Both the position numbers and the translations under genes were made by a program. The notes under the pieces are model-generated. The model was not told the origin of the DNA. It saw nothing but the letters and a program-made list of their open reading frames with translations, and did not search any database. A DNA stretch of 64,000 nt from a virus. The stretch lies in IMG/VR virus record IMGVR_UViG_3300044701_003160, positions 1 through 64,000 of that record, one strand, 5' to 3'. Of this stretch, positions 1 to 6,249 are shown piece by piece. The first letter of the stretch is position 1; every line of letters starts with the position of its first letter.

Positions 1-214
1 TTTTGATTGATGAAATAAATCCTGATTTTGTGTATTTTTCTCTATAATTTGATGCGAATACCCGTGCTTCTTCTTTTGTATCAAAGGTTCCAAAGTATCT
101 GTGAAGTGCTTCAATACCTTCATATTTGTTATAAAGTCCCACTATCCACTTATGAGAATGTTCTGGGTAGGTGTCGTTTTCTGCAATCCAGTCGTAGTAT
201 GCATCCTTATTCAT
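1..214 (-). CDS. Hypothetical protein, 3' end outside window
   Basis: An open frame of 71 codons runs from an ATG at 214 off the left edge without a stop. The peptide begins MNKDAYYDWIAENDTYPE and is rich in Tyr, Trp and charged residues. I do not recognise it. Its ATG overlaps the TGA of the upstream gene as ATGA (211-214), the same four-base overlap that links the next four genes, so it is the last visible member of a translationally coupled chain. The overlap and the clean frame are the support; function is unknown. Confidence 0.7.
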   Translation of the reverse strand, partial: MNKDAYYDWIAENDTYPEHSHKWIVGLYNKYEGIEALHRYFGTFDTKEEARVFASNYREKYTKSGFISSIK

Positions 215-468
215 TTCAGTTCCTCTTCATCCCGTTCAATATCAAAGATTGCGTTTAGAAACTCCAAACCATACTTACCAACAACCCAAGCATCTTTATC
301 CGCAAAGAACCTACTACCAATAGTTCTCATATTATAACCCTCTTTGTCTTTATCAAAGAAGGCAATCACATAACAGTTTTCACCATTATTATCGTTTTTA
401 TACCACTTGACGAGTTCATACTTGTTGTTGCATTTACTCCAACGGAACTCAATATCACGAAATCTCAT
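211..468 (-). CDS. Hypothetical protein, 85 aa
   Basis: Small acidic protein rich in Trp, Tyr and Phe, with no signal peptide or membrane segment. It carries no motif I can name. It overlaps its upstream neighbour by ATGA at 465-468 and its downstream neighbour by ATGA at 211-214, so it sits inside a five-gene run that starts at 1365 and reads from the promoter at 1395-1423. The context suggests an early, host-interacting or regulatory gene, but this is inference from position only. Confidence 0.7.
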   Translation of the reverse strand: MRFRDIEFRWSKCNNKYELVKWYKNDNNGENCYVIAFFDKDKEGYNMRTIGSRFFADKDAWVVGKYGLEFLNAIFDIERDEEELK

Positions 469-731
469 TCTTCAGTCAATCCTACTTTATCCAAATAGTC
501 CCAAGACCAAGTTCTACTCAAAATACTCACATCAAATCCAAGTTTGTAAATCCAGAAAAGAATAGTGAAAAGACCATTACCACCTGATGTAATTTGAAGA
601 TAAGGCCATCCCGCATATTCATTAATGGAAAATGAAACCTGAAGTAAACTCCATCGTTTAATGTTTAAAATTTGCACATACCAATCAGTTCCAAAATCTT
701 CTCTAACATTAAATTGAATTAGTTTTTTCAT
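465..731 (-). CDS. Hypothetical protein, 88 aa
   Basis: Aromatic-rich small protein (several Trp) with a moderately hydrophobic stretch around residues 50-65, too weak to call a membrane helix firmly. No family was recognised. Four-base ATGA overlaps at 728-731 (upstream) and 465-468 (downstream) tie it into the same coupled run of small genes, which argues that it is really translated. Confidence 0.7.
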   Translation of the reverse strand: MKKLIQFNVREDFGTDWYVQILNIKRWSLLQVSFSINEYAGWPYLQITSGGNGLFTILFWIYKLGFDVSILSRTWSWDYLDKVGLTEE

Positions 732-925
732 TCTACTATTTCCTGTGCTAATTGAAGTAAATCTTGCTTATCCAAAACAACCATATCATTTTGAGCCGTA
801 TAAGACCTTACATATTCTGCTGCAAGTGTGAGAATAGCAGCAACTAACTTCTCTTCTGTATCGGCACCTTGATGGTTTCGTTGATCCCATACGAAACTCA
901 TAAACTCATTTGCTCTCTCAGTCAT
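728..925 (-). CDS. Hypothetical protein, 65 aa
   Basis: Short, probably all-helical protein with an acidic C-terminus (ends QEIVE). It has no recognised domain. ATGA overlaps at both ends (922-925 and 728-731) make it the second gene after the operon leader. It is probably co-translated with its neighbours. Confidence 0.7.
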   Translation of the reverse strand: MTERANEFMSFVWDQRNHQGADTEEKLVAAILTLAAEYVRSYTAQNDMVVLDKQDLLQLAQEIVE

Positions 926-1365
926 TTCTCATTCTCCGCAGTCATCGCATCCATCTCCTCATCAGTATAGTTTGGATTATCAGGATTTTCAAGGCGGGAG
1001 AGTTTTGCTTTTAGGTCACGAATTTCTTGTTCTTGAGCATAAATCTTATTCTCCAGAGTAATCACTTGCTTTCCGTGGTCTTCTGCAAGAATGAGATCAA
1101 ACTCATCAGCAATCTTTTTCATATCCTCATAACTACGTTCTTCATTAAAAGCAACTGATGCAGCACCTTTTGCAACACCCTGTTCATTATGGCCGATCAT
1201 CAACATAAACTTACTAAATGCACGGAACATTTGGTAAGAGTTTGCATCCTCCACAGGAAACTCATAAGTTACGTGCTCTTCTGGGAGAATATCATCACCA
1301 AGAGAACTTCCAATAGTATGTGTCCATGTGCTATCATACTTCAATGTAACTTTTGCGGAGTACAT
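922..1365 (-). CDS. Hypothetical protein with C-terminal coiled coil, 147 aa
   Basis: First gene of the coupled run. Residues 1-85 look globular. Residues about 95-130 form a heptad-like coiled coil rich in Glu, Lys and Leu, and the tail is acidic. No family was recognised. A sigma70-like promoter (TTGACT, 17 bp, TATAGT) lies just upstream at 1395-1423, giving a leader of roughly 25 bases. The gene overlaps the next by ATGA at 922-925. Likely an early protein that oligomerises through the coiled coil; this is inference. Confidence 0.75.
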   Translation of the reverse strand: MYSAKVTLKYDSTWTHTIGSSLGDDILPEEHVTYEFPVEDANSYQMFRAFSKFMLMIGHNEQGVAKGAASVAFNEERSYEDMKKIADEFDLILAEDHGKQVITLENKIYAQEQEIRDLKAKLSRLENPDNPNYTDEEMDAMTAENEK

Positions 1366-1394
1366 AATGTGGGTTTTGCAGAATCAATAAACAT

Positions 1395-1423
1395 ACTATA
1401 AACCCTCTCAACCCGAAAGTCAA
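1395..1423 (-). promoter_or_regulatory. Sigma70-like early promoter
   Basis: On the minus strand, -35 TTGACT (1418-1423) and -10 TATAGT (1395-1400) are separated by exactly 17 bp. It reads into the coupled genes from 1365 down to 1. An imperfect 10-bp inverted repeat (1403-1428) overlaps the promoter. Confidence 0.7.
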
Positions 1424-1451
1424 GAGGGAGTGGACGGATTTTAAATTGGAC

Positions 1452-1625
1452 TTATGAACTTAAGACTTCTCTACACACTCGTTTGCATTCTTGTTGGTTA
1501 TCATCACACTCAATTAAACACTGATAATAGTCATTAATCATTTCATTTTGTTCGGTAAATTCATTAATAGTTGTCTCCAGTTGTTTCCAGGAAGCCAGTT
1601 GATTGTAGGAAATTAAGTTATGCAT
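1452..1625 (-). CDS. Small protein with twin CX3C motifs, 57 aa
   Basis: The frame is open from 1649, but a GAGG Shine-Dalgarno sits five bases before the ATG at 1625, so I prefer that start (MHNLISYN). The C-terminal half carries CLIEC and CKRVC separated by six residues, a twin CX3C pattern suited to a disulfide-linked helical hairpin or a metal site. No homologue was recognised. A TATAAT-like sequence lies just upstream, without a good -35. Confidence 0.55.
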   Translation of the reverse strand: MHNLISYNQLASWKQLETTINEFTEQNEMINDYYQCLIECDDNQQECKRVCREVLSS

Positions 1626-1736
1626 CATAACCTCTATGCAAGAAAACATTATAATGAAGAAATTTTATGCTGTAGTACTCTCACTGATACTATATTAGCA
1701 TTTAATTTGATTTTTGTGTGAGTTTCTTAATATATC

Positions 1737-1943
1737 TCAATAGGAAAGAGATTTAAGTCCATCCAATACTTCTTGAAACTTCTCTGCACGACTACGATGT
1801 TCCTCCACATTCTGACTGAGAACATCTACAATATCGTCTAAAATCACATCTACAGAGACACTATCATCAAAATAAGTCTGAAGTGCTTCAGATAGATAGC
1901 GTTTTCTGCTCCACTCTGCAGAATATGGTTTGTAGTCAGTCAT
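1737..1943 (-). CDS. Conserved cyanophage-type hypothetical protein, 68 aa
   Basis: Small, mostly helical acidic protein beginning MTDYKPYSAEWSRKRYLSEA. The pattern of PYSxEWxRKRYLSEAL followed by an acidic helix resembles a short protein that I recall as common in marine cyanophages; its function is unknown. It lies directly behind a near-perfect sigma70 promoter (1966-1994), so it is probably expressed early. Confidence 0.75.
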   Translation of the reverse strand: MTDYKPYSAEWSRKRYLSEALQTYFDDSVSVDVILDDIVDVLSQNVEEHRSRAEKFQEVLDGLKSLSY

Positions 1944-1965
1944 AATCTAAAGGTATATGCTGGAT

Positions 1966-1994
1966 ATTATAAGGTATCTATGCGTTTTCGTCAA
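1966..1994 (-). promoter_or_regulatory. Sigma70-like early promoter
   Basis: Minus strand: -35 TTGACG (1989-1994), 17-bp spacer, -10 TATAAT (1966-1971). The -35 lies inside the last codons of the upstream gene (Leu-Asp-Glu, codons CTT GAC GAA). It drives the gene at 1737-1943. Confidence 0.8.
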
Positions 1995-2115
1995 GTTCTT
2001 TCAAGTAATTTTCCCACCACTCTGAATTTTTAGGAACATACCAAAGTGGTTCTTCCTTTCCATTCTCAAAATACCAATCACTAATTGCATTACGCACCTT
2101 TTCACCAATAACCAT
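1978..2115 (-). CDS. Hypothetical protein, 45 aa
   Basis: The frame is open from 2184, but upstream codons fall inside the preceding gene. ATG at 2115 (MVIGEKVRNAISDWYFENG) or at 2124 gives a more natural start; a GAGA lies nine bases before 2115. The protein is Trp-rich (WYFENG, WYVP, EWWENY). No family was recognised. Its last codons contain the -35 box of the promoter at 1966-1994. Confidence 0.55.
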   Translation of the reverse strand: MVIGEKVRNAISDWYFENGKEEPLWYVPKNSEWWENYLKELDENA

Positions 2116-2302
2116 CGTCTTCATTCTCTGGGTCAAAATCATCATAGACGTTGGGGAGAAATGGTCTGTGGGGTCGTTTTGCATCTTCCTTTACATACTT
2201 GATTTCAGCAGCACTTGAGGACATCCATAAAGAAATCTTTGTGACTATGAAAATAATTGCAAGAGGTAAAAAACATAGAGATACTAGAAGAGGATAGTTC
2301 AT
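2102..2302 (-). CDS. Small single-pass membrane protein, 66 aa
   Basis: I start it at the ATG at 2302, which overlaps the TGA of the upstream gene as TGATG. The N-terminus (MNYPLLVSLCFLPLAIIFIV) is a strong hydrophobic helix, followed by a charged, Pro-rich cytosolic or periplasmic tail with an acidic end. It is likely an inner-membrane protein of the infected cell. Function is unknown. Confidence 0.65.
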   Translation of the reverse strand: MNYPLLVSLCFLPLAIIFIVTKISLWMSSSAAEIKYVKEDAKRPHRPFLPNVYDDFDPENEDDGYW

Positions 2303-2631
2303 CAGTCTCTTCTTCTCCAATTGTTATCACCATCCTCATCTTCATCTCTACGAAACCAATCTACAATCTCATCAACACTATTAAAACCAGTTTTATGTCT
2401 TGTTGGGTCTGGATCTCCCAAATCTAACTGATTAAGAAAATCGTCTAGATCTCCCTCTTGCATCGTTGGTGTTGATGCAGTCCTTCTTGCTTGTCTTAAG
2501 ATTTTAGCAGCAGAAGCATTATGAGCTGCTAACTTTTCAGCCCAGATGATATCACTTAAACCAACTTCTTCTTGTTTTGCAATACGATTACAAATCTCTT
2601 CTAATCTGAGCCGATAAGCAGTTGATAACAT
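2302..2631 (-). CDS. Conserved cyanophage-type hypothetical protein, 109 aa
   Basis: Residues 1-50 are helical and basic-amphipathic (LSTAYRLRLEEICNRIA). The C-terminal half is strongly acidic (DLDDFLNQLDLGDPDP, DEDEDGD) and ends in an Arg cluster. It resembles a small protein I recall from other marine T4-like cyanophages, with no known role. It is coupled to the downstream membrane-protein gene through TGATG at 2300-2304. Confidence 0.7.
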   Translation of the reverse strand: MLSTAYRLRLEEICNRIAKQEEVGLSDIIWAEKLAAHNASAAKILRQARRTASTPTMQEGDLDDFLNQLDLGDPDPTRHKTGFNSVDEIVDWFRRDEDEDGDNNWRRRD

Positions 2632-2657
2632 AAGTTTATTATCCAGATATGGTGTAT

Positions 2658-2837
2658 TTATTGTTCCTTTAACATTCTAAAGTACATCTTATAATACTTC
2701 TGTTTCATTTTCTGTATATATTCACACTCTTCTGGTTGGTCTAAAGCATCAAGAAGATAGTCTACTCCTTCCAGTTCACTAATCAATCGTGCTATCGTCG
2801 TTGGACTTTTGGGATTGACGTTCCATTTCAATTTCAT
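2658..2837 (-). CDS. Hypothetical protein, 59 aa
   Basis: Start chosen at the ATG at 2837 (MKLKWNVNPKSP) because GAGG lies nine bases upstream; the longer frame would need a TTG start at 2855. It is helical and Lys-rich, with a Tyr-rich C-terminus (MKQKYYKMYFRML). It overlaps the 3' part of the upstream gene (ending 2779) by 59 bases in another frame. The stop codon lies inside CAATAAATA, a late-promoter-like sequence. Function is unknown. Confidence 0.55.
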   Translation of the reverse strand: MKLKWNVNPKSPTTIARLISELEGVDYLLDALDQPEECEYIQKMKQKYYKMYFRMLKEQ

Positions 2838-3051
2838 TTTGTAGTTCCTCTGCAAGTTTATATGCTCTTCGCCACATTAAGTATTTGTTAATTGGATTTC
2901 TTGGGTCGTGCAATATCATCCATTTTGTTTTCTCATATTGAAACTTTGCTAACTGTGAAAGTAAAACAACTGCTCTTGATACACTTTCATCCGTAACAAT
3001 CAAATATGCAATACAAGCAAATATAAGGAAATAGATGTATATTGAATTCAT
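2779..3051 (-). CDS. Membrane-anchored hypothetical protein, 90 aa
   Basis: The N-terminal 20 residues (MNSIYIYFLIFACIAYLIV) form a membrane anchor. The remainder is soluble and charged, with a DPRNPINKYLMWRRA segment that I recall from small cyanophage proteins. The ATG overlaps the stop of the upstream 57-aa gene as ATGA (3048-3051). Probably an inner-membrane protein of the infected cell; its role is unknown. Confidence 0.7.
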   Translation of the reverse strand: MNSIYIYFLIFACIAYLIVTDESVSRAVVLLSQLAKFQYEKTKWMILHDPRNPINKYLMWRRAYKLAEELQNEIEMERQSQKSNDDSTID

Positions 3052-3221
3052 TTTCTTAGAGTCTTAAGATACTCAAGAACGTGTTCCCGAATATACATTA
3101 ACTCGTGAAAACAGAGTTGATTATGAGCACAATTTCTCAACTCTGGATCTGGTTTCAATACACTCTCTTCAAATAAAGTTAATCCTCGGTTCCATTTATC
3201 TTCTGGAGTTTCATTTTGCAT
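3048..3221 (-). CDS. Short hypothetical protein, 57 aa
   Basis: Read directly from the minus strand: ATG at 3221, TGA at 3048-3050. The peptide starts MQNETPEDKWNRGLTLFEES and contains CAHNQLCFHE, a Cys/His cluster that could bind a metal. ATGA overlap with the downstream gene and an 11-base overlap with the upstream gene fit the local gene packing. No homologue was recognised. Confidence 0.6.
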   Translation of the reverse strand: MQNETPEDKWNRGLTLFEESVLKPDPELRNCAHNQLCFHELMYIREHVLEYLKTLRK

Positions 3222-3381
3222 CTTTTTTAATTGTAACAGGACAAAAGGGAATAGTCTTACGGATTTCTGTAAGTATCTCAGTTTTTTGAAATTCAGTCAA
3301 TCCAACTACTTTAGTAAGGCGATGAAGAAGGGTTAGTGCTTGACTGCAACTAATAATGGTCGTAGAAAGTAATACAACCAT
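3211..3381 (-). CDS. Short hypothetical protein with hydrophobic N-terminus, 56 aa
   Basis: ATG at 3381 is preceded by a strong Shine-Dalgarno (AGGAGA, about six bases before the ATG). The N-terminus (MVVLLSTTIISCSQALTLL) is hydrophobic and could be a signal peptide, with a Cys near residue 12 that could be a lipobox-like site. The rest is basic. It overlaps the next gene by 11 bases. Function is unknown. Confidence 0.6.
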   Translation of the reverse strand: MVVLLSTTIISCSQALTLLHRLTKVVGLTEFQKTEILTEIRKTIPFCPVTIKKDAK

Positions 3382-3417
3382 AGGTTTCTCCTATTCTATT
3401 ACTATTTAATAGAGTTT

Positions 3418-3606
3418 CTATTCCTCATATTGTTTCATAAACCGAAGACAGGTATTGAACTGTTCCCATTCCTTATCAGTAAAATTATCACTTGCATAAG
3501 GAATTTGAACAATCGCAGCACAAACCCGATTCACATTAATTGAATAGATTTCTTGTGCTGATGTTGGAGTTGGTAGAAGAAGAGCAAGAGCTAAAAGATG
3601 TTTCAT
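3418..3606 (-). CDS. Small exported protein with signal peptide, 62 aa
   Basis: The N-terminus MKHLLALALLLPTPTSAQ is a textbook Sec signal peptide with a likely cleavage after TSA. The mature part is about 44 residues with two Cys (RVCAAIV, NTCLRF) that could form a disulfide in the periplasm. It overlaps the upstream gene by ATGA at 3603-3606. A phage protein exported to the host periplasm suggests envelope manipulation or superinfection exclusion; this is inference only. Confidence 0.7.
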   Translation of the reverse strand: MKHLLALALLLPTPTSAQEIYSINVNRVCAAIVQIPYASDNFTDKEWEQFNTCLRFMKQYEE

Positions 3607-3827
3607 TTTACAATATTCCAGTGTGGGTCATTCAGTTTATTCAACCAGAAGCAGTATTTTTTATTGAGAGATACTACAAAAAATTGAGTATCTGTTTCTT
3701 GCTCTACTATCATCGCGTGGAAACTTTCCATTTGATTGATAAACCTGTTCTTTGCTTTGGAACTGATAGGAACCACGTTTACGAACTTGCGTTTGGTTTT
3801 CATAGAAAAAGTGTTGTATGCAGTCAT
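3603..3827 (-). CDS. Hypothetical protein, 74 aa
   Basis: Basic protein with a KRKFVNVVPISSKAKNRF segment and an aromatic C-terminus (KKYCFWLNKLNDPHWNIV). The first ATG lies inside a TATAATG sequence; Met9 (position 3803) is an alternative start. No named family. It follows the terminator of the ParB-like gene and overlaps the secreted-protein gene by four bases. Confidence 0.65.
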   Translation of the reverse strand: MTAYNTFSMKTKRKFVNVVPISSKAKNRFINQMESFHAMIVEQETDTQFFVVSLNKKYCFWLNKLNDPHWNIVK

Positions 3828-3836
3828 TATAGAATG

Positions 3837-3859
3837 AAAAAGGGGTCTTTGTAGACCCC
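3837..3859 (-). terminator. Rho-independent terminator
   Basis: Minus strand: six-base GC-rich stem GGGGTC/GACCCC with a six-base loop, followed at once by TTTTT. It lies 12 bases after the stop of the ParB-like gene at 3871. Confidence 0.8.
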
Positions 3860-3870
3860 GTGTGACAGTA

Positions 3871-4956
3871 TCAGATCTGGTTGAGAGGAATGATACGATT
3901 CAGAGAGCGAAGTTCTTTGTGCTTCTCATCATCAGAGAATTGGGGAATTGCTCCAACGATGGTAAAAGGACGATCTTCGGGAAGTGAAATCTGAATACCG
4001 TTGAGTTGACTATTAATCAGTTTAATAGTCTGGGCATAGAACATTTCAAGATCGTTCGCAAAACTCTTCAGTTCTTCGCGCAGTTTTTCTGCAACCTTTT
4101 CAGTGCTGTAGAGAACGATGTAAGTGTGATGTCCGTGAGTGGTATTTGAAAGAATTTGGTCTACCCAACACCGACGAGCATTAGTCTTACCAGTAGAATA
4201 CAGAACCAGTTGATTCTCATTCAAAGGAGTGGGGGAATCGGGAAGTGCAACGCCAAGTTCTTTGATTTCCTTACAGTCCTCTAGGTACTCAATCCATTCC
4301 GACCGATCTTTGATTACAACAATCGGATCTCCATTTGGCGTGGATCGCAGCAAAATTTGCTTTCCAATTTTCGTAATTGTACCTGCAATGTTGCTGTAGA
4401 AGCGATCAATCTCAACTTCGTTATAAAGCCAATCATCAATCGAAGCTTGATCTTGGTTGATGATGCCCTTACCAACCAAAAACACACCCGCATCAATAAA
4501 ATCGTTCATTGATGCCCTGCGAGAAATGAGATGGTCGTTTGCAACCAGACCATCAACAACATCCGAAAGATCTTCGTTTACACTTTGATCGTAGGTAAAA
4601 ATTGCAACAGGAATTCTTTTCCAACCTGCAACAAGTGCTGCGCGAATACGAGTGCGTCCATCTTTAATTTTTCCAGTCGTAGACACAATAGGTGGGAAAG
4701 AATTGTAGTCCCAACCAGCCTCTTCGTAACTGTATGCAATGCCATCAGTTGCATCATCAGTTTGCTCTGAACGAACAGCAGCGTTATTCAGATCATCGTC
4801 ATAGATTTTTTTAGTCGAAATATCAAGAAAAGAAAACTTGATAAATGTCCCATATTTTTGATGGGAATTTGCTTCTTCCTGAGTCCAGCGACCTTCATAG
4901 TTTTTAATGTTAAGGTCGGCACAAGTAACCTTAGGAAGAAATGGAATAGTAGTCAT
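3871..4956 (-). CDS. ParB/sulfiredoxin-fold domain protein, 361 aa
   Basis: Start chosen at the ATG at 4956 (MTTIPFLPKV), which has GGAG nine bases upstream; the frame also opens seven codons earlier. Around residues 84-110 it has PPIVSTTGKIKDGRTRIRAA followed by GWKRIPV, the Pro-x-Val/DGxxRhxA pattern of ParB-like nuclease (ParB/Srx) domains. The rest (about 250 residues) shows no recognised motif. There is no ParA partner nearby, so a plasmid-partition role is unlikely; a DNA-binding, nuclease or nucleotide-dependent enzyme role is possible. It has its own promoter (5036-5064), a 5' hairpin leader (4985-5029) and terminator (3837-3859), so it is a monocistronic unit. Confidence 0.7.
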   Translation of the reverse strand: MTTIPFLPKVTCADLNIKNYEGRWTQEEANSHQKYGTFIKFSFLDISTKKIYDDDLNNAAVRSEQTDDATDGIAYSYEEAGWDYNSFPPIVSTTGKIKDGRTRIRAALVAGWKRIPVAIFTYDQSVNEDLSDVVDGLVANDHLISRRASMNDFIDAGVFLVGKGIINQDQASIDDWLYNEVEIDRFYSNIAGTITKIGKQILLRSTPNGDPIVVIKDRSEWIEYLEDCKEIKELGVALPDSPTPLNENQLVLYSTGKTNARRCWVDQILSNTTHGHHTYIVLYSTEKVAEKLREELKSFANDLEMFYAQTIKLINSQLNGIQISLPEDRPFTIVGAIPQFSDDEKHKELRSLNRIIPLNQI

Positions 4957-4984
4957 AGTAAGTTGCTCCAATAGCATTGTGTTT

Positions 4985-5029
4985 GTAATGTAAGGAAGAA
5001 AACTGCCGAAGGCATCTTCCTTACATTAC
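4985..5029 (-). promoter_or_regulatory. Long hairpin at the predicted 5' end of the mRNA
   Basis: Perfect 15-bp inverted repeat (4985-4999 with 5015-5029) enclosing a second 4-bp stem TGCC/GGCA with a UUC loop and a four-base bulge. There is no T-run on either side, so it is not a standard terminator. The predicted transcription start from the promoter at 5036-5064 falls at about 5029, placing the hairpin at the extreme 5' end of the ParB-like mRNA. Confidence 0.65.
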
Positions 5030-5035
5030 TACTGC

Positions 5036-5064
5036 ACTTTAAGGGGCCCAGTTTCAAATGTCAA
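5036..5064 (-). promoter_or_regulatory. Sigma70-like promoter
   Basis: Minus strand: -35 TTGACA (5059-5064), 17-bp spacer, -10 TAAAGT (5036-5041, four of six matches). The TGA stop of the gene ending at 5061 lies inside the -35 hexamer. Confidence 0.55.
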
Positions 5065-5543
5065 GTCTTTTCGTCTTTCACATTCTCCTTTCCTAACACT
5101 CTTACAATTAAATCCAAAGATCTTTGATGAGGTCTCTGTCCCCAACCATACCATTTGCCTTTCTTTCCATTATGATATGGTGGAAGTTTTCCTACAGTAT
5201 AATATTGATCTGCAGTTACATCATAAACTCTCTCTCCATCTTGCAACCACCAGTGATAATCTCCTCGATAATCAATTCCACTCATTGGAATTAATTTATC
5301 AGTATCCATCAAATAGAACAGTGCTTGTGTAGAGTGATAGCAGTGTCCGTATGTTGGATTAGTAAGATTCTCTTCACGATACTTAGGTGTTAAAAGATCT
5401 GGTGTGAGTTGACGTTTAATCAATCCCATCACCAGACACATACTGTATTCACTATACACATAAGGATTAAAAGTTAATCTCCGTGTGTGAAAGATCTTTT
5501 TATCTTTGTATATCTTGTATGCAGGTCTCTCTACGATTTTCAT
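5061..5543 (-). CDS. Putative papain-like-fold (Cys/His/Asp) protein, 160 aa
   Basis: Compact protein with three spaced motifs: YGHCYHSTQALFYL (Cys about residue 67), DYHWWLQDGERVYDVTADQYY (His about 97, Asp about 109). The order Cys, His, Asp with this spacing fits transglutaminase, NlpC/P60 or arylamine N-acetyltransferase-like folds; the reaction cannot be told from sequence alone. No signal peptide is present. It lies behind a perfect sigma70 promoter (5596-5624). It may be an early enzyme acting on a host protein or peptide substrate; this is inference. Confidence 0.6.
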   Translation of the reverse strand: MKIVERPAYKIYKDKKIFHTRRLTFNPYVYSEYSMCLVMGLIKRQLTPDLLTPKYREENLTNPTYGHCYHSTQALFYLMDTDKLIPMSGIDYRGDYHWWLQDGERVYDVTADQYYTVGKLPPYHNGKKGKWYGWGQRPHQRSLDLIVRVLGKENVKDEKT

Positions 5544-5595
5544 AAGGCTCTTTAAAAATATTTAGCTAATAAATCTATGAACCTCCACAAAGGTA

Positions 5596-5624
5596 ATTAT
5601 ACAGAGATCTTAAGGTTGTGTCAA
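5596..5624 (-). promoter_or_regulatory. Perfect-consensus sigma70 promoter
   Basis: Minus strand: -35 TTGACA (5619-5624), 17-bp spacer, -10 TATAAT (5596-5601). All twelve positions match consensus. The -35 overlaps the last codons (CGC TTG ACA CAA CCT TAA) of the metallopeptidase gene. Confidence 0.85.
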
Positions 5625-6065
5625 GCGATTGGGAAAGTGATAAACAAAGTCATTCAATCCCAGGTACTGATTATAGAGTTCCTCTTCGATTCCTCTTGCT
5701 TCAATCTCCCAAGGTTGATCTTCATAGTCCGTCTCCGTGTAGTCTATGCCCTTCCAGAGGCGTTTACCGTGCTTATCCTTCAGATTACCCATAACGTGCT
5801 GATAAACGTGCCAGAGTTCGTGAAAGAGGGTCTGAAGGTATAGGTCAGAGTTCATTTGATTGTGAAGTTCAATCTCAAACTCACGAGGGCGGTGATTACA
5901 ATCCATCACACTACACCAACCATAAACACCTTCTCTAGCCAATCCACGATGATTGACTGTGATCTCAAGTTTGTGTTTAGGAAGATACTTTGAGATAAAC
6001 CATTCCACAGCATCACTACAACGTTTCTTACTGTAGTTGTATCCGCTGGTGTATACTGTGAGCAT
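5610..6065 (-). CDS. HExxH zinc metallopeptidase-like protein (SprT-like), 151 aa
   Basis: Contains HELWHVYQH at residues 82-90, the HExxH zinc-binding signature on a helix, and downstream EDQPWEIEARGIEEEL, where a Glu can be the third ligand. The size and layout match minimal SprT-like or WSS1-like metallopeptidase domains without accessory parts. No signal peptide, so it is cytoplasmic. It may process a phage or host protein. Its 3' end contains the promoter for the next gene. Confidence 0.75.
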   Translation of the reverse strand: MLTVYTSGYNYSKKRCSDAVEWFISKYLPKHKLEITVNHRGLAREGVYGWCSVMDCNHRPREFEIELHNQMNSDLYLQTLFHELWHVYQHVMGNLKDKHGKRLWKGIDYTETDYEDQPWEIEARGIEEELYNQYLGLNDFVYHFPNRLTQP

Positions 6066-6089
6066 CAGAATACAGAGTTCAGAGTAACG

Positions 6090-6194
6090 TTACAAAGTCT
6101 TACACCCCAGTTCATCAGGAGCATAAAAGAACCAACAAAAATCAATCGGTCTAGACTTGATAACCTCATAAACGGTCTGGGTAACTACAGACAT
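6090..6194 (-). CDS. Possible 34-aa peptide
   Basis: ATG at 6194 to TAA at 6090-6092. The peptide starts MSVVTQTVYEVIKSRPIDFC and is rich in aromatic residues (CWFFYAP). It fills the space between the terminator at 6197-6224 and the metallopeptidase gene. There is no clear Shine-Dalgarno and no promoter was seen, so this remains doubtful. Confidence 0.35.
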   Translation of the reverse strand: MSVVTQTVYEVIKSRPIDFCWFFYAPDELGCKTL

Positions 6195-6196
6195 TA

Positions 6197-6224
6197 TAAA
6201 ACCCCACAGGGCGTCCTGCAGGGT
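6197..6224 (-). terminator. Rho-independent terminator of the glycan operon
   Basis: Minus strand: 10-bp stem (eight Watson-Crick pairs and two G-T) with an ACGC loop at 6201-6224, followed by a T-run. It lies 26 bases after the stop at 6250 and closes the late operon. Confidence 0.8.
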
Positions 6225-6249
6225 CTTGTGGCCAGTTTAGAAAGTGTCT

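Noticed and set aside
1403-1428. 10-bp inverted repeat first read as a terminator
   Set aside because: It overlaps a TTGACT-17-TATAGT promoter and has only a weak T-run, so I call the promoter instead.
2600-2660. CAATAAATA at the end of the 59-aa gene as a late promoter
   Set aside because: It lies in an early-type region and cannot be told from chance AT-rich sequence.
3826-3835. TATAAT before the 74-aa gene
   Set aside because: It overlaps the ATG itself (TATAATG) and has no acceptable -35 at 16-18 bp; kept only as a reason to consider Met9 as start.
3540-3854. 104-codon plus-strand frame over the secreted-protein gene
   Set aside because: Antisense to two well-supported minus-strand genes linked by ATGA, with no ribosome site.
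6060-6095. TTGTAA-17-TATTCT promoter-like boxes upstream of the metallopeptidase gene
   Set aside because: Only partial matches, and the predicted start would lie after the ATG at 6065.
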